Counted from the stretch's first letter, positions 33,238 to 42,584 are shown. The stretch: 49,734 nucleotides of DNA from an uncultured Bacteroidota bacterium (GCA_902770735.1 CACXUB010000010.1:1-49734), one strand, 5' to 3'. The notes: generated by a model from the letters alone, not told the origin. Numbers and translations: made by a program.

Positions 33238-33265
33238 GTAGATACGCGCCATGGCGCGTATCTAC
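33238..33265. repeat. Perfect 28-bp palindrome between convergent genes
   Basis: The left half GTAGATACGCGCCA is followed at once by its exact reverse complement, with CCATGG at the centre. It sits between two converging genes and could end transcription both ways. Near-identical palindromes centred on GCGCCATGGCGC are, as I recall, dispersed in several bacterial phyla. Confidence 0.75.
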
Positions 33266-33272
33266 CATGAAT

Positions 33273-33977
33273 TCATACCCCTACCAGTCTCCCCAACAGC
33301 TGCGCCATCAGCTCGGAAACGCTCCGTTTTTTGTCATGGCTCGTTTTCAAGTACAGCGTGCCCTTCTCCATATATACCCGCTTGTTCACCTCCAGCATCA
33401 ACGACTGGTACCGGAATGCGCACTCCGGTGCCTCCGAATTGCTGTACGGGTAGTTGATGCCGACCGAGTAGCCGTTCTCCTCGAAAAGGTTTACGACAAA
33501 CTCCACCGTCTCCTTGTCTGGCTTCGACCAATCCTCGTTGAAGCCGATGCAGATGTCCACATTGCCTTGCTCCTCGGGGAAGGAGTGGCAGTCGAGAAGG
33601 AGGGCGTTCTCACAGAGCGTGCTCTTCAGTCTGTGCTGATGGCCGCGCCATAGGTTGTAAAGCTGTTTCTCGCATTGTTTCGGGATGTGACGGTGATAGT
33701 CTCCGAAACGCCGGTAGAGGATGCCTTGCCCCTCCTTCTCCAACGGATCGTTCCACAGCCGCTCGGCATCTACTACAAAACGCGAATAAGGGAAACGTAC
33801 GGGACGGATCCGCTCGTTGCGGAAACCATGAAACAGGAAGTCGGTGTGCCAGTCGGTGAGACGGAACACCACCTCGTTGATGAAGCGGGCGTCGATATCC
33901 CAGAAACTGAGTTCGTGGTCGTACAGCCCTTCAATGGAGGCGTGCGGCTCGTGGAGCACGATGATTGGATATGCCAT
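33273..33977 (-). CDS. N-formylglutamate amidohydrolase family protein
   Basis: A 234-aa protein of the HutG-like N-formylglutamate amidohydrolase family. Matches include the start IIVLHEPHAS, the DIDARFINEV region near residue 27, RFPYSRFVVDAERLWNDP near 60, and the metal-site LLLDCHSFPEE near 126 followed by DICIGFNED. The family hydrolyses N-formylglutamate to formate and glutamate in histidine degradation, but no other hut genes are present here, so the substrate may differ. It follows the coiled-coil gene on the same strand by 6 bp and is probably co-transcribed with it, from the divergent promoter near 35.25 kb. Confidence 0.88.
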   Translation of the reverse strand: MAYPIIVLHEPHASIEGLYDHELSFWDIDARFINEVVFRLTDWHTDFLFHGFRNERIRPVRFPYSRFVVDAERLWNDPLEKEGQGILYRRFGDYHRHIPKQCEKQLYNLWRGHQHRLKSTLCENALLLDCHSFPEEQGNVDICIGFNEDWSKPDKETVEFVVNLFEENGYSVGINYPYSNSEAPECAFRYQSLMLEVNKRVYMEKGTLYLKTSHDKKRSVSELMAQLLGRLVGV

Positions 33978-33983
33978 AGTTCT

Positions 33984-35084
33984 TTATTTTTGATGTGACT
34001 GTTCTGCCGCCGTTCCTTTTTTTACAAATTCCACCACCTCGTCAGATGTGATGAACTCCGTGTCGTCCGGCCGGTTGAAGAGTTCAGGAAGCAGCTCTGA
34101 CAATTCCTTCTTCGCCATGCATTCAAGTTCCTGTTGTAGATTGAAAATCCTTTTTTTCAACGGAGTGAGCTTGTGTTGATAGAACATCCTGGTGATTTCA
34201 CCGTGGCGGAATTGCTGCTTGAGCTGCTGCTTCTGCAGATTCAGCGATTCCAGTACTTCCTTGCCCTCTTCCTGCTTTCGGCAGTAGTCGGCATACCAGT
34301 TCGTGAGTGCCTCGCGTTTGCATTCGAGGTGGGCGTTCAACAGGGTGACCCGCATCTTCTCCATCGCCTTGGCATCGGCCTCGCGGGTGTCCAGTATCTC
34401 CTGCCGCAATACCTGATTCTCGCGTTGAAGAAGATACAACTTTCTTTCTGTCAGACTGTCGCCTTTGTCGTTGGCCTCTAACAGCTTCACCACCTCTTCT
34501 AACGAGTAAGCTTCGTAACGCACCTTGGCCTCATCGTATCGCGTGTTGATATTCGTAAATGGACCCCAAATAGCTCTGAACGGGTTGGGCAGGTTCTCCG
34601 ACCGGCATTCTCCGTTAGCATTGACGATGCCGCAGCAGTTCATTCCCGACAGCGGGCTCCCCGCGATGTAATATACGAGCCAGGTGTCGTTGTGGAGGCG
34701 GCTGATGATGGCGGGAATGCACGTCATCCACCATTCGACATAGACACCCAATGTAGGGCGTCGGAAGCCACTGGTTCCGATGTAAGCGAGGCCGCTTTGT
34801 ACGGGAACGGGGGCAAGGAACATGCGACTGTCGTTCAGGATTTTCTCGCGGTGGTCGAGGAAAAAGAAGGCGCGGTCGGTGAAGAATTTCACGGCCTGTT
34901 TGCGCTGCTCCTCCAGTTCCGGCGGGATGGGCTTCACGACGGGTTTCCGCCTGCCGACAGAGAGATACTGTCCCGTGGTGTCCAGCTTCATCCGGTTGTC
35001 GATGGGCTGTGAGAGTTCCACTTTCGGATAGCACAGTAGTTCGCGACCACTGAGCAAAGTGATTTGATGGATTTGCTTCATCAT
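33984..35084 (-). CDS. Unknown protein with a C-terminal coiled coil, divergent from the AddB/AddA-like pair
   Basis: Start taken at ATG 35084 (MMKQIHQITLLSG), the first in-frame ATG downstream of the -7 box. The frame stays open farther upstream through the promoter, which is probably chance. The 366-aa product has a conserved-looking centre (TLGVYVEWWMTCIP, HNDTWLVYYIAGSPLSGMN, NPFRAIWGPF) that matches no family I know. A long charged helical stretch follows (near residues 200-330, rich in E, K, Q, R and L), a probable coiled coil. It shares the palindrome at 35283 with the nuclease-helicase operon, which suggests a joint function; the amidohydrolase-like gene follows by 6 bp. Confidence 0.7.
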   Translation of the reverse strand: MMKQIHQITLLSGRELLCYPKVELSQPIDNRMKLDTTGQYLSVGRRKPVVKPIPPELEEQRKQAVKFFTDRAFFFLDHREKILNDSRMFLAPVPVQSGLAYIGTSGFRRPTLGVYVEWWMTCIPAIISRLHNDTWLVYYIAGSPLSGMNCCGIVNANGECRSENLPNPFRAIWGPFTNINTRYDEAKVRYEAYSLEEVVKLLEANDKGDSLTERKLYLLQRENQVLRQEILDTREADAKAMEKMRVTLLNAHLECKREALTNWYADYCRKQEEGKEVLESLNLQKQQLKQQFRHGEITRMFYQHKLTPLKKRIFNLQQELECMAKKELSELLPELFNRPDDTEFITSDEVVEFVKKGTAAEQSHQK

Positions 35085-35246
35085 TCGGTTCCGGTTGCCT
35101 GTACACCGGAAGGTTCTGTGCCGAAGATGAGAAACGCGGTGCCCTTTATCGCTAAAGAACACCGCGTATGGCGGGTTGTTATTTAGCGCGTTTTTTAGAG
35201 AGGTTGGCAATTTGACGTAAATCCGTTCCTCTTTCTCATCCGGCGG

Positions 35247-35254
35247 CAAATATA
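35247..35254 (-). promoter_or_regulatory. -7 element of the coiled-coil gene, 28 nt from the shared palindrome
   Basis: Minus-strand TATATTTG followed by CCG. Exactly 28 nt separate it from the palindrome at 35283-35293, the same spacing as on the other side. Confidence 0.75.
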
Positions 35255-35282
35255 CGAAATTTTTTTTGAAATATCGGTTGTC

Positions 35283-35329
35283 TGCTACTCGCAACAATTT
35301 TTTTTGCATGGGGAAAATGATTATTTTTG
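35283..35329 (+). promoter_or_regulatory. Palindrome-28-TAnnTTTG promoter of the AddB/AddA-like operon
   Basis: TGCTACTCGCA at 35283-35293, exactly 28 nt, then TATTTTTG at 35322-35329. The same palindrome is 28 nt from the divergent -7 box, so it appears to serve both directions. Confidence 0.85.
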
Positions 35330-35348
35330 CCGTGTAAAAAACTTTGCT

Positions 35349-38126
35349 ATGCTTAAACTTATTTTCAGCCCCTATTATGACGGGAACTGCTACGCCGGAA
35401 ATCCCGACAAAAACCAATGTGTGCTCGGCACGAAGTATGTCGGACCGCTCGGACTGCTCGACGAATTGGAGCTTCGCGCAGGGATGAGCCGCGGGGAGAC
35501 TTCCCCCATGCAGCGCGCCATCGCCTACTGTAACGCTATCCAGAATGTATTGGACAGCAAGCCTTCTTCAAAACCATTTTACCAACAGTCGTTCGAGAAC
35601 GACCCGCTTGGCGTGGCACAGCAGCTGCTCCGCTGGCGCGATGCTCTGTGTATGGCGGGATGGAGCAAGAACACCAAATTGCCCGACTCGCTTTCCGAAG
35701 ATGGGAAAAAGCGGTTGGAAGATTTGCAGGCAGTTGAAGAACATTTTCATAGCATCGGTGTCGGCGAAAGGTGGCATCAACTGCTGAATGCCGATTTGGA
35801 TGCCATGCTTCCTAAAGATTTGGAAATCGAGGTAGATATGAAGATGGAGCTGCTGCCGCCCGTCATCCGTAAGGTGCTGGAGAAAACCAAAAAAGCCAAG
35901 GAGTCCGAGTCCGTCGCAGATCTTGGAGACAAGACCCTCAGCGACTTTGCCGGGAAGTTCACCCTTTACCGGTTTCCCGAACAGAACGACGCCTACCAGT
36001 GGGCGGCGTTGCAAACGGAATTCACCCCCGACGTTTACGTCAACGAGGACAACTTCACTTTCAACCAGGTGCTGAAATCGGTGGGCAAGCCGTTGGTGGA
36101 TGCCTCTGTTGAGGGTGGTGCCGCCGAACTTTCGCAATTGCTGAAACTGGGTGTTGCCCTCTTCCGTGCTCCCGTCAATTACGACAAACTGATGAGCTAC
36201 CTTAGCATTTTCCGACATCCGATCGATTGGGAAACGCGCAGCTCACTATGTTACCACCTGAAACAAAAGGGCGGTTTGGGCGATATGGTAAATAAAGATG
36301 GCTCAATCACCAAAATTGACGAAACAGCAAAGAACTACCCCGAATTTTGGGGCATGTGGAACCATGGCATTAATGGGCAAGTTGCTGTGAATGAAGTGAA
36401 AAAGTTTTGCAAAAAACTGCTTAAATGGATAGAAACGGCAACTGTCAAAGCCAAGGCAGAGAAGGTTCTGTCGCCTTTGTCTGGCACGCAGGCGTGTGCC
36501 CAGCTGTCGCAGTTGCAGGAAAGAACCGAACTTCTGCTCATTGTTTTGGATGGGAGGAATGGCAATATCAGCAACGACGAACTGGACAAATTAGTCACCT
36601 CCATTTGTCAAGGCGGATTGGTGAGTACCGACTTTGCACGCCTCAAATCCCGCGATATGCTGAAAGACCTCAAAGGTCTGGCCGTGAGTGGGAAGACCGT
36701 GATGTGGCTGGACTGTGTGCGCAAACCGCGTTCGCGATATGAGTACGCCTTCCTGAATCCCGCCGACATCAAAAAACTACAAAATACAGGGTTGGAAATT
36801 CCGCCCGCCACGTTGGAGATGCTGGCCTCCGATTTCGCCGATCTACTGGCCGTAAGCCGGGCTGAAAAGATCATCGCCCTGATGCCCCAGCGTAAAGACG
36901 GAGAACGCACTGAGGAGAACCTGCTCATTACCGAACTTCGTGAAACTTCTTCCGGTACAATTACTATTGCCTCTCCGGTTTTGCCCTCAGGTATTGCCAT
37001 AACGACTACCCCCGCCGATACTCAGAAAGTGGAACATCAGGTTGACAAAGCTTTGTTTGCCAATATTGACAAACCAAAGCCGAAAGAAGAACAGACTATA
37101 GCAAGTGCTCCTTCCAAATTTATGCCCAGACCTGTAGGTTACCGACGCGACTACGAAAGTTTTTCGAGCTTGAGCGAACTTATCAACCAGCCGTTCGACT
37201 ATGTGCTGGATTACATTTACAATATGAAAGAAGAGGACGAGGGCAATCTTTCAACGATGGAAGGCAATGTGGCACATGCTGTTATAGAACAGATAGTGGC
37301 TGAGTGCAAAGACGCAAGCGGCAATGTGGATACTACAAAATTCCTGAGTATTTGCAAAAACAGCACAAACCTTGAAGATCGGACCGATAAGGCAATCCTT
37401 GAAGTAGGTGCCCAACTGCTACAGCCAGAAAACGAGATGGAATGCACCGTCTTCAAGCGGATTTTCATCGAAAAGAGCGTCCCCGTATTGGTGAAAATTA
37501 TTGAAGACAACACTTTGGAGGTGGTAGGCAGTGAAGTGGAATATACCACTATGCTGAAAGATTCCAGCGGAACAGATGCATTCAATTTCAACGCAAAAAT
37601 CGATTTCCTCCTGAAGAGGAAAAACAAAGAGAGCGGAGAATATGAGTATTTGATTTTCGATTTCAAATGGACTGGGAACCCCAGTAAAAGAGAAAAAGAA
37701 TTGAACGAGTGTAAAGAATTGCAATTGGCTTTGTATCAAAAGATTGCAGAGGTGAATGGCAAAACTCCCGTTGTGATGCGCGGCTACTATCTACTGAAAC
37801 AGGCACAGTTGCTCACCATTAATAACGTGCTGAAAACTGCTGACGATATTGTGGAACAAAAATCCACATACGATATCTTCGAGCAGGCCGTGGCCTCTTA
37901 TCGCGAGCGCATCAAAAACCTTAAAGAAGGATATATCGAGGAAGGGGAAGAAAAGAAGGGGACTGAATTTGAAAAAACAGTGTTTGTTGGAAATTATATG
38001 AGCAATCCGGATAATTACTACCTAAATAACAAGTTGAAGAAAAACAGCAGAGGACCTGGAATGACGGCTGCAGCGAAAGAATCAACCTACGGCAAGAATA
38101 CTGTATTAAAAGGCAAAATCAAGTAA
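35349..38126 (+). CDS. AddB-like PD-(D/E)XK nuclease protein
   Basis: A 925-aa protein; ATG 35349 is the first start after the -7 box. The first 600 residues resemble the inactivated helicase-like part of AddB/RexB (ending near SRAEKIIALMPQRKDGE). The C-terminal third is a RecB-type nuclease: FSSLSELINQPFDYVLDYI near 602, GNVAHAVIEQIV near 638, KIDFLLKRK near 750, and the catalytic YLIFDFKW near 768, followed by a QLALYQKI helix. Together with the next gene, 3 bp away, it forms a RecBCD-like helicase-nuclease for end resection, repair or phage-DNA destruction. Length is near typical AddB. Whether it is the genome's main AddAB or an accessory version is not decidable here. Confidence 0.85.
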   Translation: MLKLIFSPYYDGNCYAGNPDKNQCVLGTKYVGPLGLLDELELRAGMSRGETSPMQRAIAYCNAIQNVLDSKPSSKPFYQQSFENDPLGVAQQLLRWRDALCMAGWSKNTKLPDSLSEDGKKRLEDLQAVEEHFHSIGVGERWHQLLNADLDAMLPKDLEIEVDMKMELLPPVIRKVLEKTKKAKESESVADLGDKTLSDFAGKFTLYRFPEQNDAYQWAALQTEFTPDVYVNEDNFTFNQVLKSVGKPLVDASVEGGAAELSQLLKLGVALFRAPVNYDKLMSYLSIFRHPIDWETRSSLCYHLKQKGGLGDMVNKDGSITKIDETAKNYPEFWGMWNHGINGQVAVNEVKKFCKKLLKWIETATVKAKAEKVLSPLSGTQACAQLSQLQERTELLLIVLDGRNGNISNDELDKLVTSICQGGLVSTDFARLKSRDMLKDLKGLAVSGKTVMWLDCVRKPRSRYEYAFLNPADIKKLQNTGLEIPPATLEMLASDFADLLAVSRAEKIIALMPQRKDGERTEENLLITELRETSSGTITIASPVLPSGIAITTTPADTQKVEHQVDKALFANIDKPKPKEEQTIASAPSKFMPRPVGYRRDYESFSSLSELINQPFDYVLDYIYNMKEEDEGNLSTMEGNVAHAVIEQIVAECKDASGNVDTTKFLSICKNSTNLEDRTDKAILEVGAQLLQPENEMECTVFKRIFIEKSVPVLVKIIEDNTLEVVGSEVEYTTMLKDSSGTDAFNFNAKIDFLLKRKNKESGEYEYLIFDFKWTGNPSKREKELNECKELQLALYQKIAEVNGKTPVVMRGYYLLKQAQLLTINNVLKTADDIVEQKSTYDIFEQAVASYRERIKNLKEGYIEEGEEKKGTEFEKTVFVGNYMSNPDNYYLNNKLKKNSRGPGMTAAAKESTYGKNTVLKGKIK

Positions 38127-38129
38127 ATT

Positions 38130-41100
38130 ATGAGAAACGTACATTATATCAATGCCGGCGCAGGTGCCGGAAAGACTTACAGGTTGGTGACCATCCTGAA
38201 AAATATTCTGACCGACAAGAATAATCCTTGCGCTCCATCGGAAATTATACTTACCACTTATACCAAGGCGGCTGCCAAAGAATTTCGGGAAAAGACTTTC
38301 AAAAGGTTACTTGAAGTCCCTGCCGCCCTCGATGTGGCCAAAATCCTCGACACCGCCACCATCGGCACCGTACACTCCGTGGCACAGCAGTATATACAAC
38401 GCTATTGGTCGCTGCTCGGCTATTCCGGACAGTTCAATGTGATGTCGGATGTGGACAAAAAACGCTACATCAACCAATCGCTCAAAAACGTAGTCAAACA
38501 TGCCGATTTGACTTTCTTTTACGAGTTCACCAGGGATTTTAACATAACGAAATATGATGTCGCAAAAGGTGTACCCCTTGTGAATTATGACTTTTGGAAA
38601 GATTATGTGCTGGAAATTGTTTCCAAAATGCGGGCATATAACATCAAGCCGACCCAATTAAAGAATTTCGCACAGCAGTCGTGCGATGTGGTGGACAGAC
38701 TGTTTATTCATGATTTCAAGCTGGCAACATTCCAAAGTTTGGCAAAAGATTACGTAGATTTTCTGGATAGATGTAATGGAAGATCTGCTGCAGCAGCCCA
38801 AAGGAAGAAAAAACAATATGACGTTCTTTGTGCTGCATCACCATTCTCCAAAGAAATCCTTAAAGAATTTGTCGCCTCAAAATCTGATTTCTACAACTAT
38901 TCAAGCACAATAGATAAAGAGCCAAATGCCGAAAAAAGTGGCGATAATTCAAAAAAATACATACAGAAATGTATTGTGCTTAATTCTGCCAATGGCATAA
39001 AAGTGAAAGACTGCATCAAACGCATCTTCACCATTGCAGAGACATGGTCGCAAAAATTCGAACAGTACAAACGTGACAACAACCTGCTGGATTTCGATGA
39101 TTTGGAGGCCAAGTTCCTCGAACTCCTTGATAAAAAAGAAGTTCAAGACGATATCCGAAGCAGTATCAAGTACCTGTTTGTGGATGAGTTTCAGGATTCG
39201 AACCCTATACAGCTTGAGATTTTCAAAAAACTTTCCGATTTGGTACAGGTAAAAAGCTACTGGGTGGGCGACCGCAAGCAGGCTATATACGGTTTCCGTG
39301 GCAGCGATTCCTCACTCACGACCAATCTGTTGAAGTCGTTTCCTGACCCTGTGCCCGGCCAAATATCTGGCTTTGTCCCCAATGCCGATGGCTGCACTTC
39401 GCAACTGATCGACACCTCCTACCGTTCCATCGAAAGCCTGGTGGAATTGGCGAATAAGGTGTTCGAAAAATCGTTTGCCTTTGGCGACCCGTCTGAAATC
39501 ATTGACAATGTGCCGTTGCAGGTAATACGGTTAGATGGGAATATCCAAACACCCATCCAGCATTGGCATTGCAACTCTGTGGACGCTTTGGCCGACCGCG
39601 TGGCGGAAATCCTGAACGGAAATGTAACTACCATACCCGGTGTATATGACGAAGGGGGGGCTGAAAAAACGGATAAAGACAAGAATTGGCGCACACAAAT
39701 TGTCCCTGCCGACATTGCCGTACTTTCGCGCACTAAAGCCGATTGTGCCAAAATTGAGGAAGCCCTGCGCAAAAAAGGCATCCCCGTTTCCTCGCCCGAG
39801 ACCTCCATTTTGGACAAAGCGGAGGTGCGACTCGTTTTTGCCCTGCTGAAATATGTGGCAGGCATCAAACGTCGGTATGCAAAGACGGAATTGGCCAAGT
39901 TACTGGAAGACAAAGGAATTGGCGATGTTTTGAAGGAGATTGCCGCCAATCGCTACGACTACAATCCTTTCTTCGACGAAGAGGACAGCAACGGGAATGA
40001 AGAAGATGCCACAACCACTTCAACAGCAGGAACGCCGGCAGGCAAATCGGCAAAAAAAGATCCTGATGCCTTTTTTGCAGACCTGAACGACAAACTACAA
40101 GGTTTGCGCGGGCTCAACATCAGCGCCATTGTCAAGGGCGTGATTGCCGTGATGGATGTGCGCAATGTAGTTGCAAAATGGGGCAACGCCGAAATCCGTC
40201 AGGACAACCTTGACACGTTGATTGAGCAGGCCATCGCCTACGAGCAGTCCACGGCAAATTCGGCCGAAAGCGCCACCGTGGCAGGCTTTATCAACTATAT
40301 GGAAGAGGTGGAAATACAGTCGGAGCTGGACCAAAGTGCCGAGGGAGTGAAAGTGGCTACCTACCACAAATCCAAAGGTTTGCAGTGGAAAATCGTTATC
40401 CTCAACTCGTTGGATGATAATGAATTGGAGCTCGCTGATTTTGTCAAGAAAAACTGGTTCGGCCTGAATCTGAAAGGTGACTATGGCAATGCTGAACTGC
40501 AGCTGATCCCCAATTGCGGAGATGTGACGGATGCTGTGGCCGAAGCAGTTTTGGCATTATCTAAACAAACGGCGGGCAGCGACGACAACAGCTATTACAA
40601 TATGGTACACGGCAAGGTGGAAGGCGAAATCAAGCGGCTGCTGTATGTGGGTGTCACCCGTGCCCGTGACTACCTTGTAACTACTTCTTTTCCAGATGCT
40701 TGGGGTAGGGCGCAGTCAATGGATTGGATTAAGAACATAATTGGCAGTCCCGCTCCTGCTGCATTGGACACACCTAATAGCCAAACCGACAAAACGCCTG
40801 TTGACTTTTGGGGAGTGCCGGCACATCCCGCCTATTATGAGCAACTTGCCGATTCGGGCAATACCTTCTCTGGTTCGGCGACCACAGATGTGAAACTGGA
40901 TTCAGTAGCGATTAGTACAGAAACGACTCCCAAAACCATCTCTCCCAGCAGCTCGCTGGAGAAATACAACGCTAAGGCTGATCTTCTTGGTCGCTTTTCA
41001 TCTCATTACATTGAACACGGAACTATCAAAGAGGGAGAATCCGCCGCTTTCGGCACCTGCATCCACAACTACTTCGCAGCACACCGATGGGATGGTAAGG

Positions 41101-41558
41101 ACAAGATTGGTGACAATGTAGCATACAACGAAGCCTTCGCTGCTACAACGATAGCGAACCACAATATGACCGAGGAGTTACCCTATCCGGAACTTCTGAC
41201 CCAAGCGGCAGACACCTTGTTCTTCTATCTGGAAAACACGTTCGGCCCAGGTGAATTACTCCGCGAGACTCCGTTCTCTTACCGCCGTAACAACGAGCAG
41301 TTGGTGCAGGGCGAAATCGACTTGATTTGGAAAACTGACAAAGAGTGCATCTTGTTGGATTACAAGAATTTCCCCGCACCAGAAAAATGGGGAAAGGAAA
41401 TTGTCATGGACGACAGGTCCGACAATAAGTTTTATGTGAAAAAGTACTTCCCGCAGTTGGGTGACTACCGCGCCGCCCTCACTGCATACGGCATGAATGT
41501 GACGCACGTGTTCGTGTTCTATGCCGTGCTGGGGTGCTTGGTGGAGGTGAAGTTTTAA
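38130..41558 (+). CDS. AddA/RecB-like UvrD-family helicase-nuclease
   Basis: A 1142-aa SF1 helicase. Motif I is NAGAGAGKT (residues 8-16), motif Ia LTTYTKAAAKEF near 45, motif II FVDEFQDSNP near 350, motif III GDRKQAIYGFRGS near 380, motif V-like TYHKSKGLQWKIV near 746 and motif VI LLYVGVTRARDYL near 842. The C-terminus carries a RecB-type nuclease (GTCIHNYFAAH near 975, EIDLIWKT near 1062, ILLDYKNF near 1075). It pairs with the AddB-like protein encoded 3 bp upstream. The combination unwinds and degrades DNA ends. Both nuclease sites look intact. The operon is controlled by the palindrome promoter, an unusual feature for a housekeeping repair enzyme. Confidence 0.92.
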   Translation: MRNVHYINAGAGAGKTYRLVTILKNILTDKNNPCAPSEIILTTYTKAAAKEFREKTFKRLLEVPAALDVAKILDTATIGTVHSVAQQYIQRYWSLLGYSGQFNVMSDVDKKRYINQSLKNVVKHADLTFFYEFTRDFNITKYDVAKGVPLVNYDFWKDYVLEIVSKMRAYNIKPTQLKNFAQQSCDVVDRLFIHDFKLATFQSLAKDYVDFLDRCNGRSAAAAQRKKKQYDVLCAASPFSKEILKEFVASKSDFYNYSSTIDKEPNAEKSGDNSKKYIQKCIVLNSANGIKVKDCIKRIFTIAETWSQKFEQYKRDNNLLDFDDLEAKFLELLDKKEVQDDIRSSIKYLFVDEFQDSNPIQLEIFKKLSDLVQVKSYWVGDRKQAIYGFRGSDSSLTTNLLKSFPDPVPGQISGFVPNADGCTSQLIDTSYRSIESLVELANKVFEKSFAFGDPSEIIDNVPLQVIRLDGNIQTPIQHWHCNSVDALADRVAEILNGNVTTIPGVYDEGGAEKTDKDKNWRTQIVPADIAVLSRTKADCAKIEEALRKKGIPVSSPETSILDKAEVRLVFALLKYVAGIKRRYAKTELAKLLEDKGIGDVLKEIAANRYDYNPFFDEEDSNGNEEDATTTSTAGTPAGKSAKKDPDAFFADLNDKLQGLRGLNISAIVKGVIAVMDVRNVVAKWGNAEIRQDNLDTLIEQAIAYEQSTANSAESATVAGFINYMEEVEIQSELDQSAEGVKVATYHKSKGLQWKIVILNSLDDNELELADFVKKNWFGLNLKGDYGNAELQLIPNCGDVTDAVAEAVLALSKQTAGSDDNSYYNMVHGKVEGEIKRLLYVGVTRARDYLVTTSFPDAWGRAQSMDWIKNIIGSPAPAALDTPNSQTDKTPVDFWGVPAHPAYYEQLADSGNTFSGSATTDVKLDSVAISTETTPKTISPSSSLEKYNAKADLLGRFSSHYIEHGTIKEGESAAFGTCIHNYFAAHRWDGKDKIGDNVAYNEAFAATTIANHNMTEELPYPELLTQAADTLFFYLENTFGPGELLRETPFSYRRNNEQLVQGEIDLIWKTDKECILLDYKNFPAPEKWGKEIVMDDRSDNKFYVKKYFPQLGDYRAALTAYGMNVTHVFVFYAVLGCLVEVKF

Positions 41559-41645
41559 GGATACGTGGTGCCGGGATGGGGAGAATAGAGTCGTAAAGAG
41601 GGAGAACCATTCCGGCCGAAACACGTCTTTCTCGGGACGATACCC

Positions 41646-42581
41646 CTATTGCTTCACGTCCTTCAAATCGCGCACGCGGAAATTGTTCCACATGGGCTTG
41701 ATGCGGGGATCGTAGCGGGTCTCGTCGATTTGGACGCCACCGTTGGTGAGCGCGATTTTGCCGATGAAGTTCTCGATGACTTCGAATTCGTCTTTGTAGA
41801 AAATGGCCACCTGGTGCCCAAGGCCCGTGTAGCGGCGGATGTGGTAGCTGTAGCCGTTTTTCTTGAACTGCTTCACAATGGCGTTCGAGCCGTAAAAACC
41901 GAGGTTCGCGAAGGCGGTTTTGTCGTAATTCACCAACTTGTCTTCGGTGCCGTGACAGAACAATGTGGGCGCAGGATCGCGCAACTTGTATTTCGGCTTC
42001 CCGTGCGTGGAGAAGATGGCGCCGGCGTATGAAACAACACCTGCGAGCCGGAAATCTTTGGGCAGGATGCCGCTGTTGAGATACCCGTTGCACATCGCGT
42101 AGTCGGCTTGCAACGCCGCGATGGCACCGGCACTGCTGCCCATCACGATGATGTTGGCACTGTTGATGGTGTATTTCTTCGTGCTCTGAAGCTCCCGGAG
42201 GGTGTAGTCCAGTGCCGAAATCACATCTTCGGCAGCCATGTCGATGGATCTCTGGAACTGCTTCATGGCTTTCAACGGGGCGAACTCCTTCTGTCCGCGC
42301 ATCCCAAGCCGGTAGTCGATGGCGATGACCACGTAGCCCTTGTCGGTGAAGTGTTTCTTGACTTCCTGCACTTGGCTGTCGTCGCGTTTCCCGCTGATGA
42401 AACCGCCCCCGAAGACGAAGACCAGACAGGATTGCTGCTCGTTCTGCACCTTGGGGACATACACGTCCATGTAGAGCTTCGTGCTGTCTTTTTCTGCGTA
42501 CAGATACGTTTCCTTCTCTTGCGCAAATGCGCTGAAAACGGCAATAAACGCCAATGCTATTGTCAAAACCAGTCGTTTCAT
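41646..42581 (-). CDS. Secreted alpha/beta hydrolase (esterase/BD-FAE-like)
   Basis: A 311-aa protein with a signal peptide (VLTIALAFIAVFSAFA before Gln). The fold motifs are LVFVFGGGF near residue 53, where FGGG replaces the usual HGGG oxyanion motif, the nucleophile elbow VMGSSAGAIAA near 149, an Asp region FCHGTEDKLVNYD near 212 and a late His in YTGLGHQVAIF near 253. It belongs to the esterase/carboxylesterase group acting on acylated sugars or lipids in the periplasm. It is the last gene of the minus-strand operon and lies 3 bp after the O-antigen ligase-like gene. Confidence 0.88.
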   Translation of the reverse strand: MKRLVLTIALAFIAVFSAFAQEKETYLYAEKDSTKLYMDVYVPKVQNEQQSCLVFVFGGGFISGKRDDSQVQEVKKHFTDKGYVVIAIDYRLGMRGQKEFAPLKAMKQFQRSIDMAAEDVISALDYTLRELQSTKKYTINSANIIVMGSSAGAIAALQADYAMCNGYLNSGILPKDFRLAGVVSYAGAIFSTHGKPKYKLRDPAPTLFCHGTEDKLVNYDKTAFANLGFYGSNAIVKQFKKNGYSYHIRRYTGLGHQVAIFYKDEFEVIENFIGKIALTNGGVQIDETRYDPRIKPMWNNFRVRDLKDVKQ

Positions 42582-42584
42582 CTT

